Assembly (NCBI RefSeq): GCF_018332655.1
Contig: NZ_BOQL01000062.1
Coordinates: 1 to 64,000 of the forward strand
Source: Actinoplanes auranticolor
GTDB lineage: Bacteria; Actinomycetota; Actinomycetes; Mycobacteriales; Micromonosporaceae
DNA length: 64,000 nucleotides
Direction of reading: 5' to 3'
A program made the translations under genes and the position numbers. This document shows, piece by piece, positions 8,801-16,588 of the stretch. A model generated the notes under the pieces. The model did no database searches. It worked only from the letters and a program-made list of their open reading frames with translations, and was not told the DNA's origin. Each line of letters starts with the position of its first letter. Position 1 is the stretch's first letter.

Positions 8801-9328
8801 CCGGTCGGCCCGGGCGAATGGCACTTCAGGGGCACGCTGGTGGTAGACGCCGCCGGCAACCTGCAGATCCGAGGCTTCCAGGCCGACGACCGCAAGGTCG
8901 GCCTGGGCACGCCGATCGCTAGCGGCGGCGGCCCAGTGCCGATCCGTCGCAAGGGCGGCGCCGGCCACAACGTCTTCTTCGCCCCGGACAGCGCCACGAT
9001 GACCGAGGACGCGGACCGCGAGCTCTGGGCCTGGCGCAACGACATCGATAAGGCAGCTCCCGGCGCCCTCAAGGTGATCGCCGCCGGCCAGGCTCCGTTC
9101 CGCATGGCCGGCCACGCCTCGACCACCGGCACCGTCGAGCACAACCTCCGCCTGGCCGAGCAGCGGGTCGCCACCGTCATATCCCGGCTGAGGAAAATCT
9201 TCGGCTCCGGCACCCAGGTGACCACCGTCGAGCCGGGCGAGCTGGGCGCCGCCACCGCCGACGGCCAAGAAGCCCCCGGCGAGCGGCGGGTCGAGATCGA
9301 GGTCGAGTACGAGTACTTCGAGCTCTGA
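5834..9328 (+). CDS. Subtilisin-like protease / HEXXH zincin / OmpA-like fusion
   Basis: 1164 residues from GTG 5834, three bases after the previous stop. Residues about 100-560 are an S8 subtilase with Asp111 (VVDWDYAF), His183 (GHGTH), an oxyanion-hole Asn286 (SGGNYG) and Ser497 (SGTSMASPYVAG), and a large insertion between the Asn and Ser. Residues about 690-830 contain ALYHEAQHIRQF, a HEXXH zinc motif (His750, Glu751, His754), with a possible third ligand in LFEIDAY (Glu776). The last 120 residues have OmpA-like features (FFAPDSATMTEDADRELW, GHASTTGTVEHNLRLAEQR). The start is unlike a secretion signal, so export would need another route. Last gene of the SARP-preceded operon. Its TGA is also the target duplication of an IS element. 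Confidence 0.85.
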   Translation: MDPAMRELLRRTGRRGEIEAVMRLAAPGLTIPGVRVVAAFGDVVTCRMSAGAATRVHADPRCVSLKASRPLGPEPSAGDAGTAPPQPLPTDFRRPAGLPFTGAGVVVGVVDWDYAFAHPAFRRPGPEPATRLLALWDQRGGRSGLSPEPFGYGRRFDAARLDAALRRPDPYEDLAYSLKPGGHGTHVADILAGSAADGPSGVAPGADLVFVHLADRNTGGLNTLGDSVRILEGIAFVLGMATGACVINLSAGAISGPHNGGTLIERALDNLLRERPGTCAVQSGGNYGDRPVHVQGRVGAGRTVAVTLHTHPDDATMNEVELWYAGADTFAIRVVSPAGGRSPWTLPGRRQVIGDPDHPAGLLYHRAREPNTGDNHVDLFLQPWAPAGEWTIEAYGVRVRDGTFHGWVERDEACPHCQATFTGDLVSSRVTIGTLATSHLPVIVGACNGHRPEHPVAPFSSRGPTRDQRVKPDVVGPGQEVLAANAPEGWTRKSGTSMASPYVAGAAALCLEALPGAPATRIRELLRAAAVPVTAGPSDPCSQGAGFLDLTKLTALLRRTQEPKMTAESPDELYERFLAGAGCPAGYTVVALPGQPAAVWPAEGDRLIRVLFGWPGRGRSTALTAPPAFDRAGPPGEPHGPGYYAPVTGDGPPRRILDGHGRMPPGQLLLRPEPAAEQTGQSTPDHVTAARGAWKDLKLPTGVDIRDISQTPSRLLHKFVLSAWTNSANDVYVAKRANHSEATLFTALYHEAQHIRQFREHHVARPSSYAQMMLFEIDAYIRTAWWCQGNSDSDVRKYAEQMRKAAMEFTSEYLAGWQHRAAEKRFRDFLIGKEYLPKHTEMPDLYEPPTAKSAESAEVAPAMVIAAAGLGIATFEALKEYVFDGDFKVVSAPAYYMHQSGPTGLTVQRKTFLLPVHAVHNLLSQQEFWLEIILDYDGMNIQHVAIHEQRDRSSSLLTGNFTITLTPGPATPENEPVAAIAYEIDGVWDPVGPGEWHFRGTLVVDAAGNLQIRGFQADDRKVGLGTPIASGGGPVPIRRKGGAGHNVFFAPDSATMTEDADRELWAWRNDIDKAAPGALKVIAAGQAPFRMAGHASTTGTVEHNLRLAEQRVATVISRLRKIFGSGTQVTTVEPGELGAATADGQEAPGERRVEIEVEYEYFEL

Positions 9329-9345
9329 GAGGGTGGTCCGTGAGG

Positions 9346-9753
9346 TTATGCCCGTTTCTCGGTGAGTGTGAATAGGCCGGGTTGGCTCTCGGTCAGGATG
9401 TGCCGGTTGACCAGGCGTTTCAGCTTGGCGCGGATGCCTTCGGTGTCTTTGGGTTCGGTGCCGATACCCAGCGCGAGGCAGACGTCTTTCGCGCGCAGGG
9501 CGCCGCGGTCGGGGGTGAACACGGCGAGGATCTGCTGGTAGGGCTCGCTGATGACGGACGGCTCGGATGCGGTCACCTCGTGTTCGAGGATTTTGGTCAG
9601 GGTTTGGCGGGTGGTCGCCAGGTCGGCCAGCTCGCACTCGATGGCGGCCACCTCGGCGGCGAGCTTGGCCTGCTGCTCGCGCAGGTCGTCGCGCGCAGCG
9701 GACGCGGCGGCTTCGCGGGCGGCGATCAGGCCGAGAACGGTCGCGGTGTTCAC
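9346..9753 (-). CDS. IS-borne accessory protein, coiled coil plus winged helix
   Basis: 135 residues, starting six bases after the transposase stop on the same strand and inside the inverted ends, so it belongs to the IS. Residues 10-60 form a heptad-rich coiled coil (REQQAKLAAEVAAIECELADL). The C-terminal 75 residues resemble a small winged-helix fold (QQILAVFTPDRGALRAKDVC, IRAKLKRLVNRHILTES). It is probably a DNA-binding helper or regulator of transposition (inference). I recognise no named family. Confidence 0.7.
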   Translation of the reverse strand: MNTATVLGLIAAREAAASAARDDLREQQAKLAAEVAAIECELADLATTRQTLTKILEHEVTASEPSVISEPYQQILAVFTPDRGALRAKDVCLALGIGTEPKDTEGIRAKLKRLVNRHILTESQPGLFTLTEKRA

Positions 9754-9759
9754 GCTCGA

Positions 9760-10572
9760 TCACCGCCAGGACGGTGTGCTGGTGCCGGTCAACCGGCGCA
9801 CGAGGTTCGCCGTCGAAGCCCACAGAGTGCGTGACACCGACGACTCCGGGCGGCTCTCGTACTCACGCGCGAGGCGCCGGTGCAGCATCAACGTGCCGTT
9901 GACCTGCTCCACCACCCACCGCTTCGCGATCGGCACGAACCCCGGCCTGCTGTCGGACCGCTTGACGACCTCCACATCGACGCCCAGCACCGCGCCGTGG
10001 ATGCCCAGATCATGCTTGAACCCGGCGTCCACCCACGCCCGGGTGACCGTCGGGGTGTGCTCGACGACCTTGTCCAATAACCGAACGCCGATCGCGGTGT
10101 CGGTGACGCTCGCGGCGGTCACCACCACCGCGATGATCAACCCGAGCGCGTCCACCGCCAACCCTCGTTTGCGACCGGGCACCTTCTTGCCGGTAGTCGC
10201 GGCCGGAACGTGGTTCGCGGCCCGGACCGACTGGGTATCCATGATGATCGCGGACGGATCCTCCCGGCGGCCGGCCTTCTCCCGCGCCTGGCAGCGCAGC
10301 AGATCATGAATGGCCTGGTCGGTGCCGTCGTCACGCCACAACGCGAAGTAGTAGTACGTCGCCGACTTCGGTGGCAGGTCATGCGGCAGATAAGCCCACT
10401 GACACCCGGTCCGATTCTGATAGAAGATCGCGTTCACGATCTCCCGCAACGAGTAGCGGCCCGCGTGTCCCGACACCGACGGATGCTTCCCTTTCCACGC
10501 CTCCAAAAACGGGCCCACCACCGCCCACTGCTCATCGGTCAGATCGCTGGGATACGCCTTCCGTTCGCCCAT
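9760..10572 (-). CDS. IS5-family DDE transposase
   Basis: 270 residues from ATG 10572 (MGERKAYPSDLTDEQWAVV). The longer frame to 10620 lacks family similarity. The N-terminal region (YSLREIVNAIFYQNRTGCQW) is the usual IS5 helix-turn-helix-like domain. The DDE catalytic residues are visible: Asp in IIMDTQSV, Asp in AWVDAGFK, and Glu in RWVVEQVNGTLMLHRRL followed by the YREK-like REYE. The frame is intact, so the element may be active. It cuts and pastes the element delimited at 9329-10672. Confidence 0.9.
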   Translation of the reverse strand: MGERKAYPSDLTDEQWAVVGPFLEAWKGKHPSVSGHAGRYSLREIVNAIFYQNRTGCQWAYLPHDLPPKSATYYYFALWRDDGTDQAIHDLLRCQAREKAGRREDPSAIIMDTQSVRAANHVPAATTGKKVPGRKRGLAVDALGLIIAVVVTAASVTDTAIGVRLLDKVVEHTPTVTRAWVDAGFKHDLGIHGAVLGVDVEVVKRSDSRPGFVPIAKRWVVEQVNGTLMLHRRLAREYESRPESSVSRTLWASTANLVRRLTGTSTPSWR

Positions 10573-10672
10573 GACCAGCTCAACCCGCACACCCACCGAC
10601 CAGACATCGGCGCAGCTCAAAGGTCACGACATCGAGCGATGACGAACTACGGAAAGCTCACAAACCGCCCTC

Positions 10673-11145
10673 TGAGGCCATGCCGGCCGCCGTGAGGATC
10701 TCCCAGACCGTCGTGGCGCCGATGCGATGCCCGAGGCGCACGAGTTCGCCCTGGATGCGGCGGCAGCCCCACCGCGGATGCTCCTCGGCCAGCCGCAGCG
10801 CCAGTGCCTTGACCGCGCTCGCGGTCGGCGGCCTGCCAGGGCTTCGCCGACCCTTGCTGTAATCCAATTTGCGGGCGATCAGGCGGCGGTGCCAAGCGAG
10901 CAGGGTTGCGGGTGTCACCGGGAATACCTGCGCCCACCGGCGTCGGGGTAGCAGCGAGGACAGCGCCGCGAGCCACAGCCGGTCCGCGGGACTGTACCGC
11001 CTCGGGCCGGTGAGTCGCCTGCTTAGCACCGCGTTCTCGTGCTGCAGCACGAGCAGCTCGGCCTCCTGGTCACGTCCCGGCGTAGCAGCACCGCCGGGAC
11101 CGCGAGGAGCTTCCGTGCCAGCTGGTACACCAGTGAGATGGTCAC
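10673..11145 (-). pseudogene. Truncated, frameshifted IS3-like (integrase-core) transposase
   Basis: From GTG 11145 one frame reads TISLVYQLARKLLAVPAVLLRRDVTR. After a frameshift near 11065 another frame continues EAELLVLQHENAVLSRR, YSPADRLWLAALSSLLPRRR, VTPATLLAWHRRL and RRIQGELVRLGHRI. These are the N-terminal HTH and linker of the common actinobacterial integrase-core transposase. The DDE core that should follow is missing, and the frame ends at the IS5 boundary. Because the IS5 insertion duplicates TGA between this fragment and the subtilase gene, the fragment was probably already truncated when IS5 arrived. Confidence 0.75.
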
Positions 11146-11401
11146 CTGACCAGGGTTCCAGCAGGTCGTCCTGCCGCACCACACCGAACCCAGCAGCAGC
11201 GACGAGTTTCCGAACGGCACAGGACCGACGGGTGGCGATCTCCAGGAAACTACACGTAGATCCGTTTGAGCAACATCGTGTCGATGGTGAAGAAGTCGCA
11301 GGCCGCAGGGTGTGGGTCTGGGCGGTCAGGAACTGTTGGCTGGTGGGGCCGGTTCGCCGTGGTGCCGGGTCGAGGTCGGTAGGAAGCGGACCGTCACCGG
11401 G

Positions 11402-11690
11402 TTACGAAACGTTCTTTAGGAGTTCCATGCGTCTAGGTCTCCGACGCTGGTGTCCGCCTCTTCTGGACCCGGCCACTGCGGCATGGTGAGAATCAGGACT
11501 CGCAGCGGATCGGCGCCGGTGCACCGAAACTGAAAGGGCAGTTTGGTGGAGATGTCGACGGCGACCCCGTACCAAAGTGCGGTGATCTCCGGTGGCGCCT
11601 CCGCTCCTTCTACCCAGCGCGGCGAAGCTGATCGGCGTGCCGGCCTTGCTTAACTGCTTGACCAGCAGCTGAGCGGACCAATGCGTCACC
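11402..11690 (-). pseudogene. Cupin-like 3' fragment joined to transposase-like debris
   Basis: One minus-strand frame ending in TAA near 11409 reads PEITALWYGVAVDISTKLPF, FRCTGADPLRVLILTMPQW and PGPEEADTSVGDLDAW. This resembles the C-terminal half of a small cupin-fold protein. Upstream, in another frame, THWSAQLLVKQL resembles the start of an IS630-type helix-turn-helix. Neither part is complete. Bases 11146-11401 and 11691-11819 show no convincing gene. Confidence 0.4.
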
Positions 11691-11819
11691 CCCAGACCAG
11701 AGTATCCCGCGCTTAAACCGTCAAATCACTTCAGACACGCGACACTAGGTCAAGCCATCGCAGCACGGTGTCAGGCCCGGGAGGCGGCTGATCCCTTGAC
11801 GTTGCCATGATGTCGAACC

Positions 11820-14627
11820 ATGACTGGCGATCCGCGGCTGACCCGTCGACGTCTTAACCGGCTCGCCGGGCTGAGTACCCTCGTGCTCGGATTCGGCGCC
11901 GTTGCGACGAACCTGGCAACTGCGGCCCTGCCAGATTGGGCGGAAGGGGTGGCCAGCGATCCCAGGTGGACCTGGAGTGCGGCCGGTGGGTTCCTGCTCG
12001 CAGCTGTCCTGCTCGCTGTTCGAGACCAGCGCCTGTCCGCGGTCGCCGAGAGTCCGGGCGCGACGAACTTGCCGGCCCGCAATGCCTCCTTTGTCGGCCG
12101 GCGTTGGCTGCTGCGTCAGATGCGTAAGGCGTTGACAGCTGGACCGGTAGCGGTCATTGCTGTTCACGGGCTCGGCGGCACTGGCAAGTCGCAACTTGTG
12201 CTTGAATTCGCCCACCGTTCGTACTGCTCCGGTAAGTACTCGGTCGTGTGGTGGATCCGCGCGGACACCCGGGTGACCCTGCTCGAGGACTTGGCCGATC
12301 TGGGCGAGAAGCTTGGTGAAGGTAGGCGCGCGGACCGTGAGAAGGCAGCTGCCGACGCGACGGCCCAGCTCGCAGGCCGGGATGGCTGGCTTCTGGTGTT
12401 TGACAACGCCCGGGCCTCGGACGAGGTTCGGCCCTGGCTGCCTGCCGGCACCGGCTGCGCCGTCATCACTAGCAGGAATCGGGGTTGGGGCAGCATTGCC
12501 ACGCAGGTCGACCTCGTCCAGTTCCGCCGTCGCGAATCGTTGCGTTACCTGCGCCTGCGGGCCGGACGCAGGCGCTACGACCGGGCCGCCGCCACCGAGC
12601 TGGCCGAAGCGCTGGGAGACCTACCGCTCGCGCTCGCGCAGGCTGCAAGCTATCTGGAGGTCTACGACCTCACCGTCAGTGATTTCCTCGATCGGTACCG
12701 CGACCGGGGTATGGCCGGACAGCTGCTGGCCGGCTCGGTCGAGGGTTATCCGGAAAGTGTCGCCACGACGTGGCTACTCCACCACGACCGACTAATTAGA
12801 GAGGCGCCGGACGCGTTGGAGTTGTTGCGGCTCTGCAGCTTCCTCGACACCGACGACATCGACCTTGACTTATTGGAGATCAACGCGCCGGACGGCGACC
12901 CGCGGCCGATCGAGGGCCCGCTAGTCACCGCGAGCCTGATCGACCGCGTTGCGGGACGGCGAGTACGGGTCCACCGGCTGGTCGCCGAGGCGACGCGACT
13001 GCATCTGGCCGCGGATATATCCGGTTCAGAGACGGTGGGCGGCTGGGCCGCCCGTGTGATAGCCAAACTGGACGATCTATTCCCGAACGACCCTAGTGAC
13101 CGGACGAACTGGCCGCGGTGTGCCGCGCTGTCAGGCCACGTGACCATCGCCGTCGAGCACGCCAGCAACTACGGAGTGACGACCGGCCCGATCGTGGCGC
13201 TCGCGGCTCGACAGTCCTCCTACCTGCAGGCGAGCCAGACGAGCGCTCCCGTGGCGACGGGCCGCAGGGCGGTGTCGCGGATGCGGGCCGCCGTCGGGCC
13301 CATGGTCGAGGCGCTGACCGGTCGATATGAGCGCGCCTACCTCAGACTTCTTTCCCGGTCGCTTCGGTACACTGGGGACACTGCCTCGGCAGGCCAGAGT
13401 ACCTTCACCCTGGAGTTGAGCCAAACCTATGTCGACGTGTCGGCGACCAGTCAGGCTGGGCCCGAGCAGCGATCGATAGTCGAATTCCTGAACGCTGGCA
13501 TTCCCGGAGTAGTGATCGTCCTGGGCGACCCCGGCAGCGGCAAGTCGACGCTGCTTCGCTACCTCGCCGCTAGCGCCGCCACGGCATCGCGACCTCACCG
13601 TCGGCTGCCGATCCTCGTCAGCGCGCGGACGGTCGCTGGTCGGGCCGACTTCGCGCCATTGCCGGAGATAGCACGCCTCAACGCATACGTTCAGGCTGCT
13701 GAGCCAGTCGGCTGGTGGGAGAAGCGTCTGGTGGCCGGACGATGCCTGGTTCTGGTGGACGGCTTGGACGAGGTGTTCGATGCGAGCGGCCGGCAAGCCG
13801 TAGCCGACTGGATCGAGCGGCAGGTCGCCGCATATCCTTTGAATCAATACGTCATCACCTCGCGGCCGGTTGGTTACCTCGAAGCCGCACTACCCGGCGC
13901 GCTTGTCATGCAGTTGGCACCGTTCAGCTGGGCACAAGTGGGCGAATTCATTACCAGGTGGTATCTGCAACAGGAGATTCAAGCCATCGGCGTTGACAGC
14001 ATCGAGGCCGAGCGCCGAGCGGCAAAGGCCGCTGAGGAGCTCCAAGCCGCTCTGGGCACAAGTCATGCTCTCCGCGAGATCGCCCGTGTCCCCTTGCTGC
14101 TCACGATGATCGCCAACGTCCACCGCTTCCGCCAAGCGCTTCCGCTCGGGACGGCCGAGCTTTACGGCGAGATCGTGGACTCCATGCTGCGGAGGAGTGA
14201 TGATCGGGAGTCAACGATGTCGGCCATTTGGCGCGTACCGGTGCTGGCCCGGGCAGCATTCGCGTTGTCCCAGCAAAGGAGTCAGCAGCTATCTCGCGCG
14301 GAAGCCGTCTCCGTCGTCGCTGCCGCACCCGAGTTGCCAACTGACGTGGCACCCGAAGGCTTTCTCGATGACGCCGTGCGAAGCGGATTAATCGTCGATG
14401 AAGGCGTCTACGCCTTCGCGCACCTTACTATCCAGGAATACCTAGCCGCGCGGCACCTGCGCGACCACAATCTGCCCGTGGACGGATACATCAACGACCC
14501 CATGTGGCGGCAGATACTCGTCTTCGCCGCCCAAATGGGCCTCGCTGACGAGATCATCAGTGCGTGCTACGCCTCCAACAGCGACGATGCACTGAGGCTA
14601 GCCGAAGACTGCGGCCCCTACGCCTGA
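11820..14627 (+). CDS. Membrane-anchored dual NTPase (NB-ARC-like plus NACHT)
   Basis: 935 residues. Two hydrophobic segments near the N-terminus (about 17-36 and 54-67) suggest membrane anchoring. The first STAND NTPase has a P-loop GLGGTGKS at 117-124, a Walker-B-like WLLVFDNA near 200 and an NB-ARC-like LGDLPLALAQAASYL. A second NTPase has a P-loop GDPGSGKS at about 569-576, a Walker B CLVLVDGLDEVFD near 645, and the NACHT signature FAHLTIQEYLAARHL near 870. STAND NTPases of this kind include antiphage sensors and signalling switches. Having both classes in one chain with no recognisable effector domain is unusual. The C-terminus stops soon after the NACHT signature, so a sensor repeat domain is short or absent. 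The ATG start lacks a clear ribosome site. Confidence 0.8.
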   Translation: MTGDPRLTRRRLNRLAGLSTLVLGFGAVATNLATAALPDWAEGVASDPRWTWSAAGGFLLAAVLLAVRDQRLSAVAESPGATNLPARNASFVGRRWLLRQMRKALTAGPVAVIAVHGLGGTGKSQLVLEFAHRSYCSGKYSVVWWIRADTRVTLLEDLADLGEKLGEGRRADREKAAADATAQLAGRDGWLLVFDNARASDEVRPWLPAGTGCAVITSRNRGWGSIATQVDLVQFRRRESLRYLRLRAGRRRYDRAAATELAEALGDLPLALAQAASYLEVYDLTVSDFLDRYRDRGMAGQLLAGSVEGYPESVATTWLLHHDRLIREAPDALELLRLCSFLDTDDIDLDLLEINAPDGDPRPIEGPLVTASLIDRVAGRRVRVHRLVAEATRLHLAADISGSETVGGWAARVIAKLDDLFPNDPSDRTNWPRCAALSGHVTIAVEHASNYGVTTGPIVALAARQSSYLQASQTSAPVATGRRAVSRMRAAVGPMVEALTGRYERAYLRLLSRSLRYTGDTASAGQSTFTLELSQTYVDVSATSQAGPEQRSIVEFLNAGIPGVVIVLGDPGSGKSTLLRYLAASAATASRPHRRLPILVSARTVAGRADFAPLPEIARLNAYVQAAEPVGWWEKRLVAGRCLVLVDGLDEVFDASGRQAVADWIERQVAAYPLNQYVITSRPVGYLEAALPGALVMQLAPFSWAQVGEFITRWYLQQEIQAIGVDSIEAERRAAKAAEELQAALGTSHALREIARVPLLLTMIANVHRFRQALPLGTAELYGEIVDSMLRRSDDRESTMSAIWRVPVLARAAFALSQQRSQQLSRAEAVSVVAAAPELPTDVAPEGFLDDAVRSGLIVDEGVYAFAHLTIQEYLAARHLRDHNLPVDGYINDPMWRQILVFAAQMGLADEIISACYASNSDDALRLAEDCGPYA

Positions 14628-15011
14628 CCATATCTGTCGCTGTGGGCCTCGTCGGGCATATCTCCAGGGCCAGCGCCGCGAGAGTGCCCTGCAAAGCGCA
14701 CCATGACTGGTCGACCGCCGAGGAAGGCGACCGCCTAATCCGGCAGAGCTCCTGCGCCGGGACGCGTCAGCTGACGAAGGGCGCGTGACATTCAGCCGCC
14801 CGCGTTACGCCGGTCAGCAGCCCAGGGCGGTGGCATTTAGCCAGACGCCGTAGTGGCAGCTTATCCGGTAGGCGACCGAGCGACAGCAGCAACGTTGATT
14901 GCATGGAGCAGGACCACCGGAGAGTGTTTGCTCGGATGGTCCGGCTTCCGTGCCCGCTACGGCAGCGGGATGATCGTGAGTAGGAAGGATGGTCGCGGGA
15001 TATTGGTTTAT
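14628..15011. other. Intergenic stretch without recognisable gene
   Basis: Short frames occur on both strands, but none shows family motifs, ribosome sites or consistent codon bias. It ends at the repeat starting near 15015. Bases 15181-15425, after the repeat, are likewise empty. Confidence 0.4.
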
Positions 15012-15014
15012 GTA

Positions 15015-15176
15015 GATCTTGGGAAACAAACCCCACCCGGGTCACGTAGATAGCACCAATTGGATCTTTGGCGCCGACAGCGATGGACGCTTTTACTCGG
15101 GTAGGTATGCTGATTGGCGACCAGGGAAAACACGCATGAGCATGCCGCTGACCCAAATGACTACTGGGGGTCAAAG
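15015..15176 (+). repeat. Direct repeat copy A (matches 44918-45077)
   Basis: Starts GATCTTGGGA and ends TGACTACTGGGGGTCAA. It contains CGACCAGGGAAAACACGC, then TGAGCATGCCGCTG, almost identical in copy B. The two copies align end to end with small indels. Copy B runs on into a tRNA 3'-end sequence, whereas copy A changes to unrelated sequence straight after GGGGGTCAA. A recombination junction is the simplest reading. Confidence 0.65.
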
Positions 15177-15425
15177 GTGGAGCGGGCAGTGGTCGAGCGA
15201 TGGATCACCCTTGCATGACCAGGTAGATGGCCGTTGAGCTGCCGACGCGGCTCGCCGTCTAGCAGCTCGGTGGACGTGCACGTCGCTCGCGGATCACTTG
15301 ACTAGCCCAGTATGAAGCAGCCCACCGCGCCATCATTCGGTGCGCTTCGCTGCCTGTCGATCGCCGGCGCCCTTGCACGTTTCGCCGAAGGCCAAACACG
15401 TTACCCAGGGTTCGTGCTTTTGCGG

Positions 15426-16214
15426 TCATTGACAAGCGGCTGAGCGCGATGGACCCGGTGAACCGCCCCATGTCGACGTCCGAGGAGCTGGAAATCCCGA
15501 AGGGGCTGGAAATCCCGAAGGGGACGGCGCGGTCGCAGACGGCATAGCCGAGGCTGATGCCGCCGGCCGAGACGGCTCACTCGAGGCAGCGTCTTCAGGA
15601 AGCAACGCGCCCGCCACATCGGCGTCGGTTAGGGTCGTCCCGTCGAGGTTGGCGCCGGCGAAGTCTGCTCCTCTCAGGCACGCCATGGTGAAGTCCGCTC
15701 CGCGGAGGTCTGCGCCGCGGAACCTTGCATCTCTCAGTTGCGCGCCGCGAAACGACGTGCCGTGCGCGATGATGCCGGAGAAGTCGCGACCGGTCAGCAC
15801 GAGGTTGTCCAAGCGGGAGCCCGAGAGCTGGGCTCCGCGAAGATCCTTCTCGCGCAGTTCGCGGATCTCCTTACCACGCAGGTCCGCTCCCGCTTCTGGA
15901 GCGTCGGGTAGAGCACCCGCCCACGGCAGCAGGCCGGTGGCGACGAGGAACCCAGCAGCAACTCCCAGCAGGCCGCGTACCGAGCCTGCTCGGCCGGCGA
16001 AGAGACGTTCACCGGCACGGACCGTGCCGACAGCCACAATGACCGCGATGATGACCAAGGCGCCAACCTTGCCGAAGGCGGCACCCGCCAGCGCGGCCGC
16101 GATCACGGCCGCCGCGATCCAAGTCCACCACGACCGAAACAGCGAACTTTTGTCGGCAAGATTGATCAACCGTGGCAGCCACGGCGCGTCCGATTCCGTG
16201 CCCGACTTGGTCAA
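15426..16214 (-). CDS. Membrane protein with pentapeptide repeats
   Basis: 262 residues. Three hydrophobic segments lie at about 28-46, 50-66 and 82-102. A pentapeptide-repeat region follows at about 110-200 with A(D/N)LxG-type units (GADLRGKEIRELREKDLRGA, FRGADLRGADF, LRGADFAGANLDGTTL), which folds as a right-handed beta helix. The Ser/Pro/Ala-rich tail contains two tandem 18-base units (near 15485-15524) encoding SGFPAP twice. Repeat proteins of this kind serve as scaffolds or DNA mimics; which applies here is unknown. It is divergent from the two-gene membrane pair at 16307-17613. Confidence 0.75.
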   Translation of the reverse strand: MTKSGTESDAPWLPRLINLADKSSLFRSWWTWIAAAVIAAALAGAAFGKVGALVIIAVIVAVGTVRAGERLFAGRAGSVRGLLGVAAGFLVATGLLPWAGALPDAPEAGADLRGKEIRELREKDLRGAQLSGSRLDNLVLTGRDFSGIIAHGTSFRGAQLRDARFRGADLRGADFTMACLRGADFAGANLDGTTLTDADVAGALLPEDAASSEPSRPAASASAMPSATAPSPSGFPAPSGFPAPRTSTWGGSPGPSRSAACQ

Positions 16215-16306
16215 CCGACTGCTCCAAGGTCCACTGCGGCGCCTTCCATTTCCTCAGTAATGATCAGATGCCGACGGCTACGATGTTCGTGACCGAAGGA
16301 GCAGCC

Positions 16307-16588
16307 ATGCAAGCCGGTTCGACACGGGCCACCTCCGCCGGCCTCATCGTCAGCGCCGCCCTTCTGGCTTTTGTGGTATTCCACCTCATGACCCAGGGAC
16401 CGACGTTGCGACCCCCGGGCATCGATCCGCCGGGTGGAGGTGGGGCTGGCCCCGGCAAGCGACACAACGTTGCCTGGTGCCGCCTGCTTCTGATCACGAG
16501 GAACGGTCGCCTCTATTGCGAGGGACGCGAGTGCAACCGCTACGTCCCTGACGAAGAGGTCATCGACGACGACCCGCTCGGCGCATGA
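16307..16588 (+). CDS. Small single-span membrane protein with Cys pair
   Basis: 93 residues. The ATG at 16307 is chosen because GAAGGAG lies five bases upstream; an ATG at 16268 is an alternative. One transmembrane helix (SAGLIVSAALLAFVVFHLM) is followed by a Gly/Pro linker and a soluble tail with WCRLLLITRNGRLYCEGREC, whose three cysteines could bind metal or form disulfides. Its stop overlaps the next start as ATGA, so the two membrane proteins are probably made together. No family is recognised. Confidence 0.6.
   Translation: MQAGSTRATSAGLIVSAALLAFVVFHLMTQGPTLRPPGIDPPGGGGAGPGKRHNVAWCRLLLITRNGRLYCEGRECNRYVPDEEVIDDDPLGA

Larger units (their letters stand above)
9329..10672 (-). mobile_element. 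IS5-type insertion sequence with 16-base inverted ends
   Basis: The left end GAGGGTGGTCCGTGAG (9329-9344) and the reverse complement of the right end GAGGGCGGTTTGTGAG (10657-10672) match at 13 of 16 bases. The trinucleotide TGA flanks both sides (9326-9328 and 10673-10675), a TNA duplication as seen in part of the IS5 family. The element carries two minus-strand genes, transposase then a small protein. The left TGA is the stop codon of the subtilase fusion gene, so insertion left that protein unchanged. The right flank is an older, already truncated transposase fragment. Confidence 0.7.

Noticed and set aside
8570..9823. 417-residue minus-strand frame over the OmpA-like part and IS end
   Set aside because: It crosses the IS boundary and opposes a well-supported gene; it has no motifs of its own.
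13131..13847. 238-residue minus-strand frame
   Set aside because: Antisense shadow of the NACHT region, no motif or ribosome site.
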